64,000 bases of DNA from Nocardioides oceani (GCF_030412965.1 NZ_JAUHJQ010000002.1:491979-555978); one strand, 5' to 3'; shown: positions 1-9,474, numbered from the stretch's first letter. The notes: generated by a model from the letters alone, not told the origin. A program made the numbers and translations.

Positions 1-24
1 CTGCGCCCCCCGCGCCCCCCCCCG

Positions 25-48
25 CCCCCCCCCCCCCCCCCCCCCCCC
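25..48. repeat. Homopolymeric C tract
   Basis: There are 24 consecutive C bases, inside a stretch (about 1-50) that is almost pure C with a few G. It lies upstream of tsf, where rpsB would normally end. Such a run may be a real slippery tract in the rpsB-tsf gap or an assembly artefact at a contig end. Nothing coding is visible in bases 1-131. Confidence 0.8.
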
Positions 49-131
49 GCGGCGGTCGGCCCGCCGGTGCGCGACCAGGTCGCGCCCGGCCCAGTCTCCT
101 CCGATTCCTGCGACCCAGACGGGACAACACC

Positions 132-944
132 ATGGCGAACATCTCCGCCGCCGACGTCAAGAAGCTCCGTGAGCTCACCGGCGCCGGCATGATGGACTGC
201 AAGAAGGCCCTGACCGAGGCCGACGGCGACTTCGACAAGGCCGTCGAGATCCTCCGCGTCAAGGGTGCCGCGAAGGCCGAGGCCCGCGGCGCCGAGCGCG
301 AGGCCACCGCCGGCCTCGTCGCCACCTCCGGCGGCGCGCTCGTCGAGCTGCGCTGCGAGACCGACTTCGTGGCCAAGGGCGACGAGTTCGTCGCGACCGC
401 CCAGAAGATCGCCGACGCGGCCGCCGAGGCCAAGGCCGGCGACGCCGAGGCCCTCAAGGCCGTCCAGCTCGGCGACAAGACCGTCGGCGACGTCGTCGGC
501 GACCTCGCCATCTCCATCGGCGAGAAGATCGAGCTCGGCCAGGTGGCCTACTTCGAGGGCCCGACGGTCGTCTACATGCACAAGCGTGCCGCCGACCTCC
601 CGCCCGCCGTGGGCGTGCTGGTGGAGTACGACGGCAGCGAGGACGCCGCCCGCGGCGCCGCGATGCAGATCGCGGCCATGCGCCCGCAGTACCTCACCCG
701 CGACGAGGTCCCCAGCGACATCGTCGACCACGAGCGCAGCATCGCCGAGCAGAAGTCGCGCGAGGAGGGCAAGCCCGAGCAGGCGATCGCCAAGATCACC
801 GAGGGCCGCCTCAACGGCTTCTTCAAGGAGGTCGTCCTCCTCGAGCAGGCCTCGGTGACCGAGAACAAGAAGTCCGTCAAGACGGTCCTCGACGAGGCCG
901 GCACGACCCTGAAGCGGTTCGCCCGTTTCGAGGTCGGCGCCTGA
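132..944 (+). CDS. tsf: Elongation factor Ts
   Basis: This is the guanine-nucleotide exchange factor of EF-Tu, a cytoplasmic translation protein. At 270 residues it has the usual length for an actinobacterial EF-Ts. The N-terminal UBA-like domain carries [16 protein letters not shown] at about 12-27. The EF-Tu contact motif TDFVAKG lies near residue 78, followed by the dimerisation core. The ATG at 132 opens the conserved N-terminus [14 protein letters not shown], so the start is secure, though the ribosome site is weak (GGGA about 10 bases before). The gene is followed by pyrH, frr and cdsA on the same strand, the standard actinobacterial order. rpsB, expected just upstream, is outside the window. 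Confidence 0.97.
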   Translation: MANISAADVKKLRELTGAGMMDCKKALTEADGDFDKAVEILRVKGAAKAEARGAEREATAGLVATSGGALVELRCETDFVAKGDEFVATAQKIADAAAEAKAGDAEALKAVQLGDKTVGDVVGDLAISIGEKIELGQVAYFEGPTVVYMHKRAADLPPAVGVLVEYDGSEDAARGAAMQIAAMRPQYLTRDEVPSDIVDHERSIAEQKSREEGKPEQAIAKITEGRLNGFFKEVVLLEQASVTENKKSVKTVLDEAGTTLKRFARFEVGA

Positions 945-949
945 GGCAC

Positions 950-955
950 TAGGGT
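950..955 (+). promoter_or_regulatory. Probable -10 box for pyrH
   Basis: TAGGGT lies six bases after the tsf stop and matches the TANNNT box seen before many genes here. Transcription from it would begin near 962 and give pyrH a leader of about 85 bases that contains the hairpin at 975-1016. No convincing -35 box was identified. Confidence 0.4.
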
Positions 956-974
956 CCTCGCCAGACACACGAGG

Positions 975-1016
975 AGGCCGGTCCGATGGAGCAGACACAC
1001 TCCGTCGGGCCGGCCT
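975..1016 (+). terminator. Hairpin in the tsf-pyrH gap (terminator or attenuator)
   Basis: The arms 975-991 and 1000-1016 form a 17-bp stem with two G-U wobbles and an 8-base loop. The following CTTCGTCGT is only weakly T-rich. It lies downstream of the probable pyrH -10 box, so it could both end tsf transcripts and attenuate pyrH. Confidence 0.6.
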
Positions 1017-1047
1017 TCGTCGTACCCGCCGACAGAAGGGAAGCCGC

Positions 1048-1761
1048 ATGACCGGCTACCAGCGCGTCCTGCTCAAGCTCTCGGGTGAGGTCTTCGGCGG
1101 GGGACAGGTCGGTCTCGACCTGGACGTCATCAACGCCACGGCGAGCGAGGTGGCCGAGGTCGCCCGCTCCGGGGTCGAGGTCGGCATCGTGGTCGGCGGC
1201 GGGAACTTCTTCCGCGGTGCCGAGCTGCAGCAGCGCGGCATGGAGCGTGCCCGTGCCGACTACATGGGCATGCTGGGCACGGTGATGAACTGCCTGGCGC
1301 TCCAGGACTTCGTCGAGAAGCACGGCGTCGAGACACGCGTGCAGACCGCGATCACGATGGGGCAGGTCGCCGAGCCGTACATCCCGCGTCGCGCGATCCG
1401 CCACATGGAGAAGGGGCGGGTCGTGATCTTCGGTGCCGGCGCCGGCATGCCGTTCTTCAGCACCGACACCGTCGCCGCCCAGCGAGCGCTGGAGACGCGC
1501 TGCGAGGTCATCCTCATGGGCAAGCAGGGCGTGGACGGCGTCTACGACTCCGACCCGAACCAGAACGCCGACGCGACCAAGTTCGAGTCCCTGACGTACG
1601 ACGAGTTCCTCACCCGCGACCTCAAGGTCGCCGACGCGACGGCGGTCAGCCTCGCCCGCGACAACGACATCGACATGGTGTTCTTCAACCTCTCCACCCC
1701 CGGCACGATCGGCCGTGCCGTGCGGGGTGAGAAGATCGGCACGACGGTCTCGCGTGACTGA
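1048..1761 (+). CDS. pyrH: UMP kinase
   Basis: It phosphorylates UMP to UDP in pyrimidine nucleotide synthesis, as a cytoplasmic hexamer. The 237-residue protein has amino-acid-kinase-fold motifs in order: [10 protein letters not shown] (phosphate loop, about 8-17), GGGNFFRG (about 50-57), [13 protein letters not shown] (about 131-143) and [12 protein letters not shown] (about 157-168). The ATG at 1048 is preceded by AGAAGGGA at a good distance. It sits between tsf and frr as in other Actinobacteria. A hairpin in its leader (975-1016) suggests expression may be tuned separately from tsf. Confidence 0.97.
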   Translation: MTGYQRVLLKLSGEVFGGGQVGLDLDVINATASEVAEVARSGVEVGIVVGGGNFFRGAELQQRGMERARADYMGMLGTVMNCLALQDFVEKHGVETRVQTAITMGQVAEPYIPRRAIRHMEKGRVVIFGAGAGMPFFSTDTVAAQRALETRCEVILMGKQGVDGVYDSDPNQNADATKFESLTYDEFLTRDLKVADATAVSLARDNDIDMVFFNLSTPGTIGRAVRGEKIGTTVSRD

Positions 1762-1802
1762 GCCGCAGCGACGGACGACCCGAACCAACAGGAGCTGACC
1801 CC

Positions 1803-2360
1803 GTGATCAACGACATCCTCAACGAGGCCGACAGCAAGATGGACAAGTCGGTCGAGGCGACGCGCGAGGAGTTCGCCGCGATCCGGGCCGGCCGTGCGCA
1901 CCCGAACATGTTCGCCAAGATCATGGTCGACTACTACGGCACCCCGACCCCGATCCAGCAGCTCGCGTCCTTCACCGCCCCCGAGGCCCGCACCATCCTG
2001 GTCTCCCCGTTCGACCAGGGCGCGATGAAGAACATCGAGCGCGCGATCCGCGACTCCGACCTCGGCGTGAACCCCGCGGACGACGGCAAGGTCATCCGCT
2101 GCGTGTTCCCCGAGCTCACCGAGGAGCGTCGCAAGGAGTACATCAAGATCGCCCGCGGCAAGGCCGAGGACGGCCGGGTCGCCGTCCGCAACCTGCGTCG
2201 CACGGCCAAGCAGAACCTCGAGAAGCTCGAGAAGGACGGCGAGGTCGGCAAGGACGACGTCACCGGCGCCGAGAAGCGGCTCGACGGGATCACCAAGAAG
2301 CACACCGACGCCATCGACGAGATGCTGAAGAACAAGGAGTCCGAGCTCCTCGAGGTCTGA
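1803..2360 (+). CDS. frr: Ribosome recycling factor
   Basis: With EF-G it splits post-termination ribosomes. The 185 residues match the family length. Family signatures are visible: EFAAIRAGRAHPNMF (about 22-36), a central KNIERAIRDSDLGVNP and the C-terminal helix VRNLRR...KDDVTGAEKRLDGITKKH. It starts with GTG at 1803 behind AGGAGCTGACCCC, a clear ribosome site. It lies 41 bases after pyrH and 15 before cdsA, so it is probably co-transcribed with both. Confidence 0.97.
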   Translation: MINDILNEADSKMDKSVEATREEFAAIRAGRAHPNMFAKIMVDYYGTPTPIQQLASFTAPEARTILVSPFDQGAMKNIERAIRDSDLGVNPADDGKVIRCVFPELTEERRKEYIKIARGKAEDGRVAVRNLRRTAKQNLEKLEKDGEVGKDDVTGAEKRLDGITKKHTDAIDEMLKNKESELLEV

Positions 2361-2375
2361 GGGAACGGGCACCCC

Positions 2376-3266
2376 ATGACCGAATCCCCCTCGCCGGCGG
2401 CGCCGGCCAAGGACCACGGGCGCGCCGGGCGGGACCTGCGCGCCGCCGTCACCTCGGCGGTCGTGCTGCTCGGCGCGATCGCCGCCTCGCTGTTCTTCTG
2501 GAAGACGGCGTTCATGGTGATCGTCGCGGTGGCGGTCGTCGTCGCGATCTGGGAGCTGCGCCGGGGCTTCTCGGCCAAGGGCATCGACCTGCCCGAGCAG
2601 CCGCTGATGGTCGGTGGCGTCGTGATGGTCGTCGTCGCCTACTTCTACGGCGCGCCTGCCCTCGTGACCGCCACGGCCGTCTCGGCGCTCGCCACGATGC
2701 TGTGGCTGCTGCGCCGCGGGATCGACGGCTACGTGCAGAACGCCACGGCGTCGGTGTTCACCCTCGTCTACGTGCCGTTCCTCGGCTCGTTCGTCGCGCT
2801 GCTGCTCGCGGAGGGCGGCACCGGGCTGGGCGGCGACGGCGGCGGCGCCGGCCTCGGCGACCCCGGCGTGCAGGGCATCATCGCGTTCATCCTGGTGACC
2901 ATCGCCTCCGACATCGGCGGGTACGTCGCCGGCGTGCTGTTCGGCAAGCACCCGCTGGCCCCGGTCATCTCGCCGAAGAAGTCCTGGGAGGGCTTCGCCG
3001 GCTCGCTGGTGTTCACCGTCGCGGCCGGCTGGGCGCTGGTGACCTACCTGCTCGACGGCGACTGGTGGGTCGGCATCGCGCTCGGTGTCATCGCCGTCGT
3101 GATGGCCACCCTCGGCGACCTGTGCGAGTCGGTCATCAAGCGCGACCTCGGCATCAAGGACATGAGCCAGGTCGTCCCCGGCCACGGCGGCCTCATGGAC
3201 CGCCTCGACTCCCTGCTGGCCACGGTCGCGCCGATCTGGCTGCTCCTGCACTACGCGGTCTTCTAG
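2376..3266 (+). CDS. cdsA: Phosphatidate cytidylyltransferase (CDP-diacylglycerol synthase)
   Basis: It makes CDP-diacylglycerol from phosphatidic acid and CTP at the membrane, the branch point for bacterial phospholipids. The 296-residue protein has a charged N-tail, about seven or eight membrane segments, and the C-terminal family signature around GDLCESVIKRDLGIKDMSQ followed by PGHGGLMDRLDS. SPKKSWEGFAGSL sits before it. A glycine-rich loop near 145-160 is a local expansion. The start ATG at 2376 follows frr by 15 bases. Confidence 0.96.
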   Translation: MTESPSPAAPAKDHGRAGRDLRAAVTSAVVLLGAIAASLFFWKTAFMVIVAVAVVVAIWELRRGFSAKGIDLPEQPLMVGGVVMVVVAYFYGAPALVTATAVSALATMLWLLRRGIDGYVQNATASVFTLVYVPFLGSFVALLLAEGGTGLGGDGGGAGLGDPGVQGIIAFILVTIASDIGGYVAGVLFGKHPLAPVISPKKSWEGFAGSLVFTVAAGWALVTYLLDGDWWVGIALGVIAVVMATLGDLCESVIKRDLGIKDMSQVVPGHGGLMDRLDSLLATVAPIWLLLHYAVF

Positions 3267-3273
3267 CGGCGAC

Positions 3274-3801
3274 GTGGCGGCGCTGTTCCTGGTCCGGCAC
3301 GGTCGCCCGCTGGTCGACCGCACGCGGCCGGCCCACGCGTGGGAGCTCGACCCGGCCGGCTTCGACGACGTGTGGGAGCTGCGCGACCGGCTGCCCCAGG
3401 GCGGCACCTGGTTCTCCTCGCCGGAGCTCAAGGCGGTCGCCACCGCGCAGCTGCTCACCGAGGGGGAGGTCGGGGTGGTCGCCGACCTGCGCGAGCAGGT
3501 GCGCGAGACCGCCGACTGGTTGCCCGACTTCGCCGCCACGGTCCGCCGGGCGTTCGCCGACCCCGACCACGCGGCGTACGACGGGTGGGAGCCGCTGGCG
3601 CGCACCCGCGAGCGGGTCGTGCGGTCGGTCGCCTCGATCCTCCGCCTCCACGGCGACGGGCCGGTCGTGCTCGTCGGGCACGGCACCGCGTGGACCCTGG
3701 CGCACGCCGCCGTGACCGGCACCGAGCCCGACCCGGAGACCTGGGCCGCGCTCGGCATGCCCGGCGTGCTGTGGGTCGAGGAGCCGTTAGGGTCGAGGTG
3801 A
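3274..3801 (+). CDS. Histidine phosphatase family protein
   Basis: A 175-residue member of the phosphoglycerate-mutase/SixA-like histidine phosphatase superfamily. The catalytic RHG motif is LVRHGRP at about 6-12 and the second catalytic histidine lies in VLVGHGTAW at about 132-140. A phosphomonoesterase or protein-phosphohistidine role is known for such proteins, but the substrate here cannot be read from sequence. It starts with GTG seven bases after the cdsA stop. Its TGA overlaps the next ATG (TGATG), indicating translational coupling. Confidence 0.85.
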   Translation: MAALFLVRHGRPLVDRTRPAHAWELDPAGFDDVWELRDRLPQGGTWFSSPELKAVATAQLLTEGEVGVVADLREQVRETADWLPDFAATVRRAFADPDHAAYDGWEPLARTRERVVRSVASILRLHGDGPVVLVGHGTAWTLAHAAVTGTEPDPETWAALGMPGVLWVEEPLGSR

Positions 3802-4175
3802 TGGACACCGAGGAGCGCCCGGGCGAGCCGACGGCCGAGGACGGGGCCGCCGCGGGGGAGGACGACCGTCGGGACTGGTGGCACCGCGACCACCCGGTCT
3901 TCACGCCGCTCAGCGGGTTCTTCACCGGCCTCGTCGCCGTGACCCTCCTGCCCGGCGTGTACGCGGCGGTGCTGGGCGCGCTCTTCTCGGTCGGGACGGC
4001 CGAGGACCTGTTCCCCTACGTCCTCGTCGTCCTCGCCGTGCCGCTCGCGCTGCTGGTCGTGCCCCGCACGCGCCGCTTCGGTCGGTACATGCTGCTCGGC
4101 ATGGTCCTCACCGCGGTCGTCGTCGGTGGCGTCGCGGCCCTCGTCCTGTGGGCGATGGTCCGGACCCAGTCCTGA
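3801..4175 (+). CDS. Small integral membrane protein
   Basis: A 124-residue protein of unknown function. An acidic N-terminal tail of about 30 residues precedes [16 protein letters not shown], then about three hydrophobic segments (residues 36-58, 70-84, 95-118) split by the basic loop RTRRFGRYM. The ATG overlaps the stop of the histidine phosphatase gene. TAGGGT at 3788-3793, seven bases before the ATG, could also drive a leaderless transcript. No domain was recognised. Confidence 0.75.
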   Translation: MDTEERPGEPTAEDGAAAGEDDRRDWWHRDHPVFTPLSGFFTGLVAVTLLPGVYAAVLGALFSVGTAEDLFPYVLVVLAVPLALLVVPRTRRFGRYMLLGMVLTAVVVGGVAALVLWAMVRTQS

Positions 4176-4257
4176 GCCGGCGGGCCGCCGCCGGCCCACG
4201 GCGGCCGTCCGCCGAGGATTGAGCGCCGTGACCGGCCGGGTGGGAGAATGGGTGGCG

Positions 4258-5382
4258 ATGTCCGACCCGAAGCCCCTCCCTCTCGTCTTCAACGAGCCGC
4301 GCGGCCGCAAGAAGCCGCCGCGGCACCTCGCCGACCTCACGTCCCCCGAGCGCAAGACGCTCCTGGAGGAGCAGGGGCTCCCCGGGTTCCGGGCCAAGCA
4401 GCTCTCGAACCACTACTTCGCCCGGCTCGTCGACGACCCGGCGGAGATGACCGACCTCCCGGCCGCCCAGCGCGACGAGCTGGTCTCCGCGCTGCTCCCG
4501 CCCTTGATGACCCCCCTGCGCACCCTCGAGGCCGACCGAGGCACCACCCGCAAGACGCTGTGGAAGCTCTTCGACGGCGCGCTCGTGGAGTCGGTGCTCA
4601 TGCGCTACCCCGACCGCGCGACGGTCTGCGTCTCCAGCCAGGCCGGCTGCGGCATGGCCTGCCCGTTCTGCGCCACCGGCCAGGGTGGCCTGCAGCGCAA
4701 CATGTCCACGGCCGAGATCGTCGAGCAGGTCGTCGCGGCCGCGCGGGCGCTGCACCGCGGCGAGGTCCCCGGCGGACCGGGCCGGGTCTCGAACGTGGTG
4801 TTCATGGGCATGGGCGAGCCGCTGGCCAACTACAAGGCGGTCATCGGCGCCGTACGTCGCCTCACCGACCCTGCTCCCGACGGCCTCGGCATGTCGGCGC
4901 GCGGCGTCACGGTCTCGACCGTCGGCCTGGTGCCGCGGATCAACCAGCTGGCCGAGGAGGGCATCCCGGTCACGCTCGCGCTGAGCCTGCACGCCCCGGA
5001 CGACGAGCTGCGCAACGAGCTGGTCCCGATCAACACCCGCTTCTCGGTCGCGGAGACCGTCGAGGCGGCGTGGAACTACGCGCGCACGACCAAGCGCCGG
5101 GTCTCCATCGAGTACGCCATGATGCGCGGCATCAACGACCAGGCGCACCGCGCCGACCTGCTCGGCGACGTGCTCAACGCCTACGGCGACTGGGGCTGGG
5201 TCCACGTCAACCTGATCCCGCTCAACCCGACGCCGGGCTCGAAGTGGACCGCCTCGGACCCCGCGGACGAGCGCGAGTTCGTCCGTCGCCTCGAGGCCAA
5301 GGGGATCCCGACCACGGTCCGCGACACCCGCGGCCGCGAGATCGACGGCGCCTGCGGCCAGCTCGCCGCCGTGGAGTCCTGA
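4258..5382 (+). CDS. rlmN: 23S rRNA/tRNA adenine C2-methyltransferase
   Basis: A radical-SAM enzyme that methylates C2 of A2503 in 23S rRNA and of A37 in some tRNAs. The 374 residues fit the family. The cluster cysteines are C131, C135 and C138 in CGMACPFC, and the methyl-carrying C-terminal cysteine lies in [17 protein letters not shown] and [17 protein letters not shown] are further family motifs. The ATG at 4258 (MSDPKPLPL) is preferred over the in-frame ATG at 4126, which would add 44 residues of arginine-rich sequence unlike the family. It ends the first syntenic block. Confidence 0.95.
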   Translation: MSDPKPLPLVFNEPRGRKKPPRHLADLTSPERKTLLEEQGLPGFRAKQLSNHYFARLVDDPAEMTDLPAAQRDELVSALLPPLMTPLRTLEADRGTTRKTLWKLFDGALVESVLMRYPDRATVCVSSQAGCGMACPFCATGQGGLQRNMSTAEIVEQVVAAARALHRGEVPGGPGRVSNVVFMGMGEPLANYKAVIGAVRRLTDPAPDGLGMSARGVTVSTVGLVPRINQLAEEGIPVTLALSLHAPDDELRNELVPINTRFSVAETVEAAWNYARTTKRRVSIEYAMMRGINDQAHRADLLGDVLNAYGDWGWVHVNLIPLNPTPGSKWTASDPADEREFVRRLEAKGIPTTVRDTRGREIDGACGQLAAVES

Positions 5383-5400
5383 GCCCGCCACAGCGGTCCT

Positions 5401-5449
5401 GACGGCACGAGGGCGCCCCCGGGAATCCCGGGGACGCCCTCGTGCCGTC
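5401..5449. terminator. Bidirectional terminator between rlmN and the phosphoesterase gene
   Basis: The arms 5401-5415 and 5435-5449 are a perfect 15-bp inverted repeat (GACGGCACGAGGGCG), with a further CCCC/GGGG pairing in the loop. It lies between two convergent genes, 18 bases after the rlmN stop and 14 before the end of the minus-strand gene. Confidence 0.85.
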
Positions 5450-5463
5450 CAGGCTCGCTGGGC

Positions 5464-7242
5464 TCAGCGCAGCGGATCGCGGATCAGCAGCTCGACGTTG
5501 CGGTCGGCGGTGGTGCCGCGGCGGTCGCTGCTCTTCTCGTGCCAGTCGTTGGCGGCGAGCTCCCGGCCGATCGAGGCCAGGGCGTGGGTGTCGGCGAGGT
5601 CGAGGTCCGGCGTGACCGCACCGCCGTGGTCGACCATCGTGGTGAAGATCGACAGCGTGCCGTCCTTGTTGTCCGCGATCTCGATGAGGCGGGACTGCTG
5701 GGGCCAGTCGATGTGGGAGGCGGTGTTGATCTCCCAGAAGCCGCGGCCCTTGTTCTTCCGCTTGTCGGCGATGACCGGCCGGGGCCATACGTGGTTGCTG
5801 TGGGTGTGGCCGTTGACCCAGGCGATGACGACCGGGTGGGCGTGCAGCACCTTCACGAGCTCCTCGGCCAGGACCCGGTCCCCACCCTCGTCGTTCGTCA
5901 TCGAGGTCGAGGGGTGGTGGGAGCACACGACGACGTACTTGCGGTCCGTCTTGGCCTTCCGCAGCTCGGCCTTGAGCCAGGCCAGCTGCGCCCGGTCGAG
6001 CGAGCCGTTCTGGCCGCCGGCGGTGTTGACGGAGTCCATCACCACGAAGCGGACCTTGCCGCGCGTGTAGGAGTAGTACGCCGTGCCCTGCGCCTTGTTG
6101 GCGGCGGTGAACCCGTGGCCGACGGGCGTGCTGGTGGTGGTGAAGTGCTCGGCGACCACCTCGGCGCGGCTGAGCAGCCGGCGGTCCTCGTCCGGGGTGA
6201 CGGTGCGTGCGTTCGGCGAGGCCATGATCTTCTGCAGCAGCTCGGTCACCTTCTCCCGGCCGTTGAGCAGCGCGCCGAGGACCTCGAACTTCGTGACGTT
6301 CTCCGGCGGCACGATGATCTTGGTCGGGCCGGTGGCCACCTCGGAGAGCCCGGCGAGCTCGATCGGGAAGTTGCCCTGGACCAGGCCGTCGTGGTTGCCG
6401 AACGCGGTGATCCACGGCATGGAGAGGCCCTCGGCGGTGAACGGCCGGCGCGCGGCGTCGAGCAGCCCGGGCACGGCCGGGAAGCCGAACTTGCCGCGCG
6501 GACGGTCGACCTCGGCGCCGGCGGGCTGGCCGTCGGGGTGCCAGTAGTGGATGTCGTAGTGCTCGGGGTCGAGGTCGGCGACGCCCTCCCACTTCTCCGG
6601 GTCGCCGGAGTCCACGCGGACCTCGCCGCCGTCGAGGACGTCGATGTTCCAGCGGATCTCGTTGTACTGGCTGTTGTCGGAGTTGTCGCCGGTCTGCACG
6701 GCCACGGCGAGCGGCTTGCCGGTGACCGGGCCCTTCCCGATCGCGTTGAGCTGGCGGACCATGGAGTCGGCGATGTGCGCGCCGAGCATCTCGTGCGCGC
6801 GGTAGGAGGACGAGAGCAGCCCGCCCGGGGTGGGGCCGCCGAGGTCCGCGTCGTCCCAGCGGTCGACCCACTCCACGCGCAGTGGGGACTGCGCGTCGAG
6901 CACGTGGATGTCGCTGAGCTGGGCGAAGGCCAGGAGCCCCTTGCGCTTGCCGGCGCGGCCGGCGGCGGCCTTGAGGCCGAGGTCCTTGCGGAGGCGGTGC
7001 CTCTCGCCCGGGCCGGCGACGAGGGGCGCGTAGCCCAGCGCGTTCGGCGTGCCCGTGCGGATGACACCGGCGAGGGTCGTGCCGCGGACGGCGCGGGCGA
7101 GCGCGGACCCGGCCGAGGACGCCGCGGAGGTGGCGGCGGACGCGGCGGAGGTGGCTGCCGCCGAGGCGGCGGTCGTGGCGGCGAGGGCGGCGGCGCCGGC
7201 GGACCGGAGCAGCTGGCGGCGGGAGATATCTGGCATCGGCAT
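5464..7242 (-). CDS. Exported metallophosphoesterase (TIGR03767-like)
   Basis: A 592-residue calcineurin-like phosphoesterase. The N-terminus has a Tat-type signal, [16 protein letters not shown] at 8-23, followed by a long Ala/Ser stretch, so export in folded form is likely. Metal-binding motifs run in order: SDIH (D111, H113), [26 protein letters not shown] and NGHTHSN. The substrate is unknown; the closest family I recognise is the actinobacterial TIGR03767 group. The start could be 7242 or 7236 (MPMPDIS). TAGGGT on the minus strand at 7257-7252 is a plausible -10 box. It stands alone, convergent to rlmN. Confidence 0.85.
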   Translation of the reverse strand: MPMPDISRRQLLRSAGAAALAATTAASAAATSAASAATSAASSAGSALARAVRGTTLAGVIRTGTPNALGYAPLVAGPGERHRLRKDLGLKAAAGRAGKRKGLLAFAQLSDIHVLDAQSPLRVEWVDRWDDADLGGPTPGGLLSSSYRAHEMLGAHIADSMVRQLNAIGKGPVTGKPLAVAVQTGDNSDNSQYNEIRWNIDVLDGGEVRVDSGDPEKWEGVADLDPEHYDIHYWHPDGQPAGAEVDRPRGKFGFPAVPGLLDAARRPFTAEGLSMPWITAFGNHDGLVQGNFPIELAGLSEVATGPTKIIVPPENVTKFEVLGALLNGREKVTELLQKIMASPNARTVTPDEDRRLLSRAEVVAEHFTTTSTPVGHGFTAANKAQGTAYYSYTRGKVRFVVMDSVNTAGGQNGSLDRAQLAWLKAELRKAKTDRKYVVVCSHHPSTSMTNDEGGDRVLAEELVKVLHAHPVVIAWVNGHTHSNHVWPRPVIADKRKNKGRGFWEINTASHIDWPQQSRLIEIADNKDGTLSIFTTMVDHGGAVTPDLDLADTHALASIGRELAANDWHEKSSDRRGTTADRNVELLIRDPLR

Positions 7243-7295
7243 GGTGGCAGCACCCTAGGTGTGACGACCGACACCCGGGTGGGTATTCGCCGAAC

Positions 7296-8396
7296 TCACC
7301 CCTGTGGCGGGGACGCGGCGGACACCAGTGCCGCGGCCTCGGCGACGGTGTCGACGAGGTGGACGTGCGGTGCCATGTGGCGACCGCGCGCCAGCGACTC
7401 GAGCAGCGGCCACACGGGGAACGTCTCGGTCCAGTGGCTGCGGCCGACGAGCACCATCGGCGCGACCGACGACTCGTCGGCGTAGTAGTTCTCGCAGGCG
7501 TCCTGGAAGACCTCCTGGACGGTGCCGGCGGCGCCGGGCAGGAAGACGATGCCGGCGTCGCACACCTCGAGCAGCACCGCCTCGCGCGTGGCGTTGCGGA
7601 AGTACTTCGCGATCGCGGTGGCGAAGACGTTCGGCGGCTCGTGGCCGTAGTGCCAGGTCGGGATGCCGAGGGTCTCGACGGGGTCGGCGTGCGCGGCGCA
7701 CACCTCCAGGGCGGTGCCCGCCCATGCGCCGATCGAGGGCCGGTACGACGGCACGCGGGCCAGCTCCGCGAGGGCGGCGGCGAGCTCGTCGGCCGGCCGC
7801 CGCGCCAGCCGCGCCCCGAGGTTCGCCGCCTCCATCGCGCCGGGCCCGCCACCCGTGGCGACCGTCCACGAGCCGCCCAGCGCGTGTCCGAGCGCGGCCG
7901 CCGCGGCGTACTCCGCCGATCCGCGCGCCAGGGCGTGGCCGCCCATGACACCGACCAGCCGGCGGCCGGCGACCCAGGACCCGAGCGCCTGGTCGACGGC
8001 GTGGTCGTGGAGCGCCTGCGCGAGCGCCGTCTCGGGGGTCGACGGCTCCTGGGACCAGGCGTAGGCGCGGGCGTCGAGCGAGGACTCGTAGGCACTCTCG
8101 CCGTAGAGCTCCGCCGCGGTGTAGAGCGCGGTGCGCGCGGTGTCCAACGGCGCGTCGGGCGCGACCGGCAGGACGAGCGCGCCCGCGCCGAGCAGCCGCT
8201 CGGCGTCCCCCGGGGCGAGGGTGCACCCGAGGAACGCCGCCCCGGCCACGCGGCAGCGCGCGAGCAGGTCCGAGCGGCCGGACAGGTCGACCGCGCGGAC
8301 CCGCCAGCCCGACAGCGACGTGGCGCCTGCGGCCATGCGGCGGTCGAAGTCCGCCAGCGACTCGACGTGGACGACGCGGCCGTGGGTCTGCTTCAC
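7296..8396 (-). CDS. LOG-family Rossmann-fold protein
   Basis: A 366-residue protein whose C-terminal half carries the two LOG-domain signatures: GGGPGAMEA at 182-190 and PGAAGTVQE at 287-295, a variant of PGGxGTxxE. LOG proteins hydrolyse nucleotide monophosphates or cytokinin riboside monophosphates at the N-glycosidic bond. The larger size resembles the PpnN-like nucleosidases, but no firm substrate can be named. The N-terminal 110 residues are divergent. It starts with GTG at 8396, with TAGGTT six bases before it (8408-8403), so the transcript is probably leaderless. It is monocistronic or loosely joined to the RIO kinase gene 47 bases upstream. Confidence 0.75.
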   Translation of the reverse strand: MKQTHGRVVHVESLADFDRRMAAGATSLSGWRVRAVDLSGRSDLLARCRVAGAAFLGCTLAPGDAERLLGAGALVLPVAPDAPLDTARTALYTAAELYGESAYESSLDARAYAWSQEPSTPETALAQALHDHAVDQALGSWVAGRRLVGVMGGHALARGSAEYAAAAALGHALGGSWTVATGGGPGAMEAANLGARLARRPADELAAALAELARVPSYRPSIGAWAGTALEVCAAHADPVETLGIPTWHYGHEPPNVFATAIAKYFRNATREAVLLEVCDAGIVFLPGAAGTVQEVFQDACENYYADESSVAPMVLVGRSHWTETFPVWPLLESLARGRHMAPHVHLVDTVAEAAALVSAASPPQG

Positions 8397-8443
8397 GCGG
8401 CCAACCTAGGTGCCGGCCCCAGACCCGGGTCCCGGAGCCGGTG

Positions 8444-9364
8444 TCAGAAGGCGTGCGCGAGCAGGTCGCCGAACAGCTCCTGCTCGTCCACCTCCAGCCC
8501 CCGGGCACGGAACCACCGGCACACGTTGGTGCAGTCGCGCAGCAGGTAGTCCATCCCGTTGAGGTTGCCGACGAGGTCGACGACCTGCGGCAGGTCGATG
8601 ACGACGAGGCGCTCGCCCGCGGCCAGGATGTTGTACGGCGACAGGTCGCCGTGCACCACGCCGTGCTGGACCATCGTGGCCAGCGCGTCGCGCAGCTGCT
8701 CGAACCAGGAGCCCAGCAGCGCGGGGCCCGGCCGGGTCTGGGCGAGCCGCGGGGCCGTCTCGGGGCCTTCCTCGCCGTCGACGTGGACCCACTCCATGAG
8801 CAGCTCGGTGCCGTCGATCTGCACCGGGTAGGGCACCGGCAGCCCGAGCGCCCAGAACCGCTTGAGCGCGTCCCACTCCGAGACGGCCCACTCGCCGGCC
8901 GCGACCTGGCGGCCGAAGGTGGACCTCCGCTTGACGGCCCGCTCGTCGCGCGAGCGCTTCATGCTGCGTCCCTCGGTGTAGGAGGCGGCGCGGTGGAACG
9001 TGCGGTGGTCGGTCGAGCGGTAGCGCTTGGCGGCCATCACGACGCCCCGCTCCGGCTCGTGCGGGTCGGCGCGCTCGAGCAGGAAGACGTCGGCCTCCTT
9101 GCCGGTCTTGAGGATGCCGAGGTCGGTGTCGACGGCGCCGCGGGAGGTCACGACCCAGCCGGGCCGCGGCTCGGGCCCACGGGAGAGCGGCTCGACGTCG
9201 TGCCACGTCGTCCAGCGCTGGCCGTCGCCGAGCTCGTCGTAGGTGCGCCACTCCTCGAGCAGGGACGCGTCGAGCCCGGCGGGGCCGGGGGCGGGGCCAG
9301 AGGTGGGATCAGAGGTGGGATCAGAGGTGGGGTGCTGCGGGTGGTGCGGGTCGTACGAGGTCAA
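8444..9364 (-). CDS. RIO-type serine protein kinase
   Basis: A 306-residue atypical kinase of the RIO family, which is known mainly for ribosome assembly in archaea and eukaryotes and is also found in bacteria. The flexible ATP loop is ILKTGKEADVF at 84-94 with K113 as the probable ATP-binding lysine. The catalytic loop is HGDLSPYN (D240) and the metal-binding aspartate is D257 in IDLPQ, which replaces DFG in this family. Start is TTG at 9364, with GGAG five bases before it; no nearer ATG or GTG fits the N-terminus. Early codons include a 12-bp tandem repeat (SDPTSDPTSGP). The client protein is unknown. Confidence 0.85.
   Translation of the reverse strand: MTSYDPHHPQHPTSDPTSDPTSGPAPGPAGLDASLLEEWRTYDELGDGQRWTTWHDVEPLSRGPEPRPGWVVTSRGAVDTDLGILKTGKEADVFLLERADPHEPERGVVMAAKRYRSTDHRTFHRAASYTEGRSMKRSRDERAVKRRSTFGRQVAAGEWAVSEWDALKRFWALGLPVPYPVQIDGTELLMEWVHVDGEEGPETAPRLAQTRPGPALLGSWFEQLRDALATMVQHGVVHGDLSPYNILAAGERLVVIDLPQVVDLVGNLNGMDYLLRDCTNVCRWFRARGLEVDEQELFGDLLAHAF
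9299..9334 (-). repeat. 12-bp tandem repeat in the RIO kinase gene
   Basis: Two exact copies and one imperfect copy of AGAGGTGGGATC lie in phase with the codons and encode SDPT units in the disordered N-tail. Copy number could vary without a frameshift. Confidence 0.7.
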
Positions 9365-9474
9365 CGGTGCTCCAGGGATCGAGGAGGAGAGGGGCTGCGG
9401 AGGGCAGGCGGAGGACGGTCATGGACCTGTCACGCTCCTCTCGATCGGTGGTGCGGGGGCCGGTGCCGACGCGA

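Noticed and set aside
4126..4257. N-terminal extension of RlmN from ATG 4126
   Set aside because: The extra 44 residues are Arg/Ser/Pro-rich, overlap the preceding gene end and do not resemble RlmN.
1542..4397. A 951-codon open frame on the minus strand across pyrH, frr, cdsA and the following genes
   Set aside because: It is a shadow of high-GC coding on the plus strand: composition is Arg/Ala/Gly/Asp-rich with no domain, and it covers several secure genes.
5222..8095. A 957-codon minus-strand frame over the phosphoesterase and LOG genes
   Set aside because: It runs out of frame with both recognised proteins and reads as Arg/Pro-rich filler.
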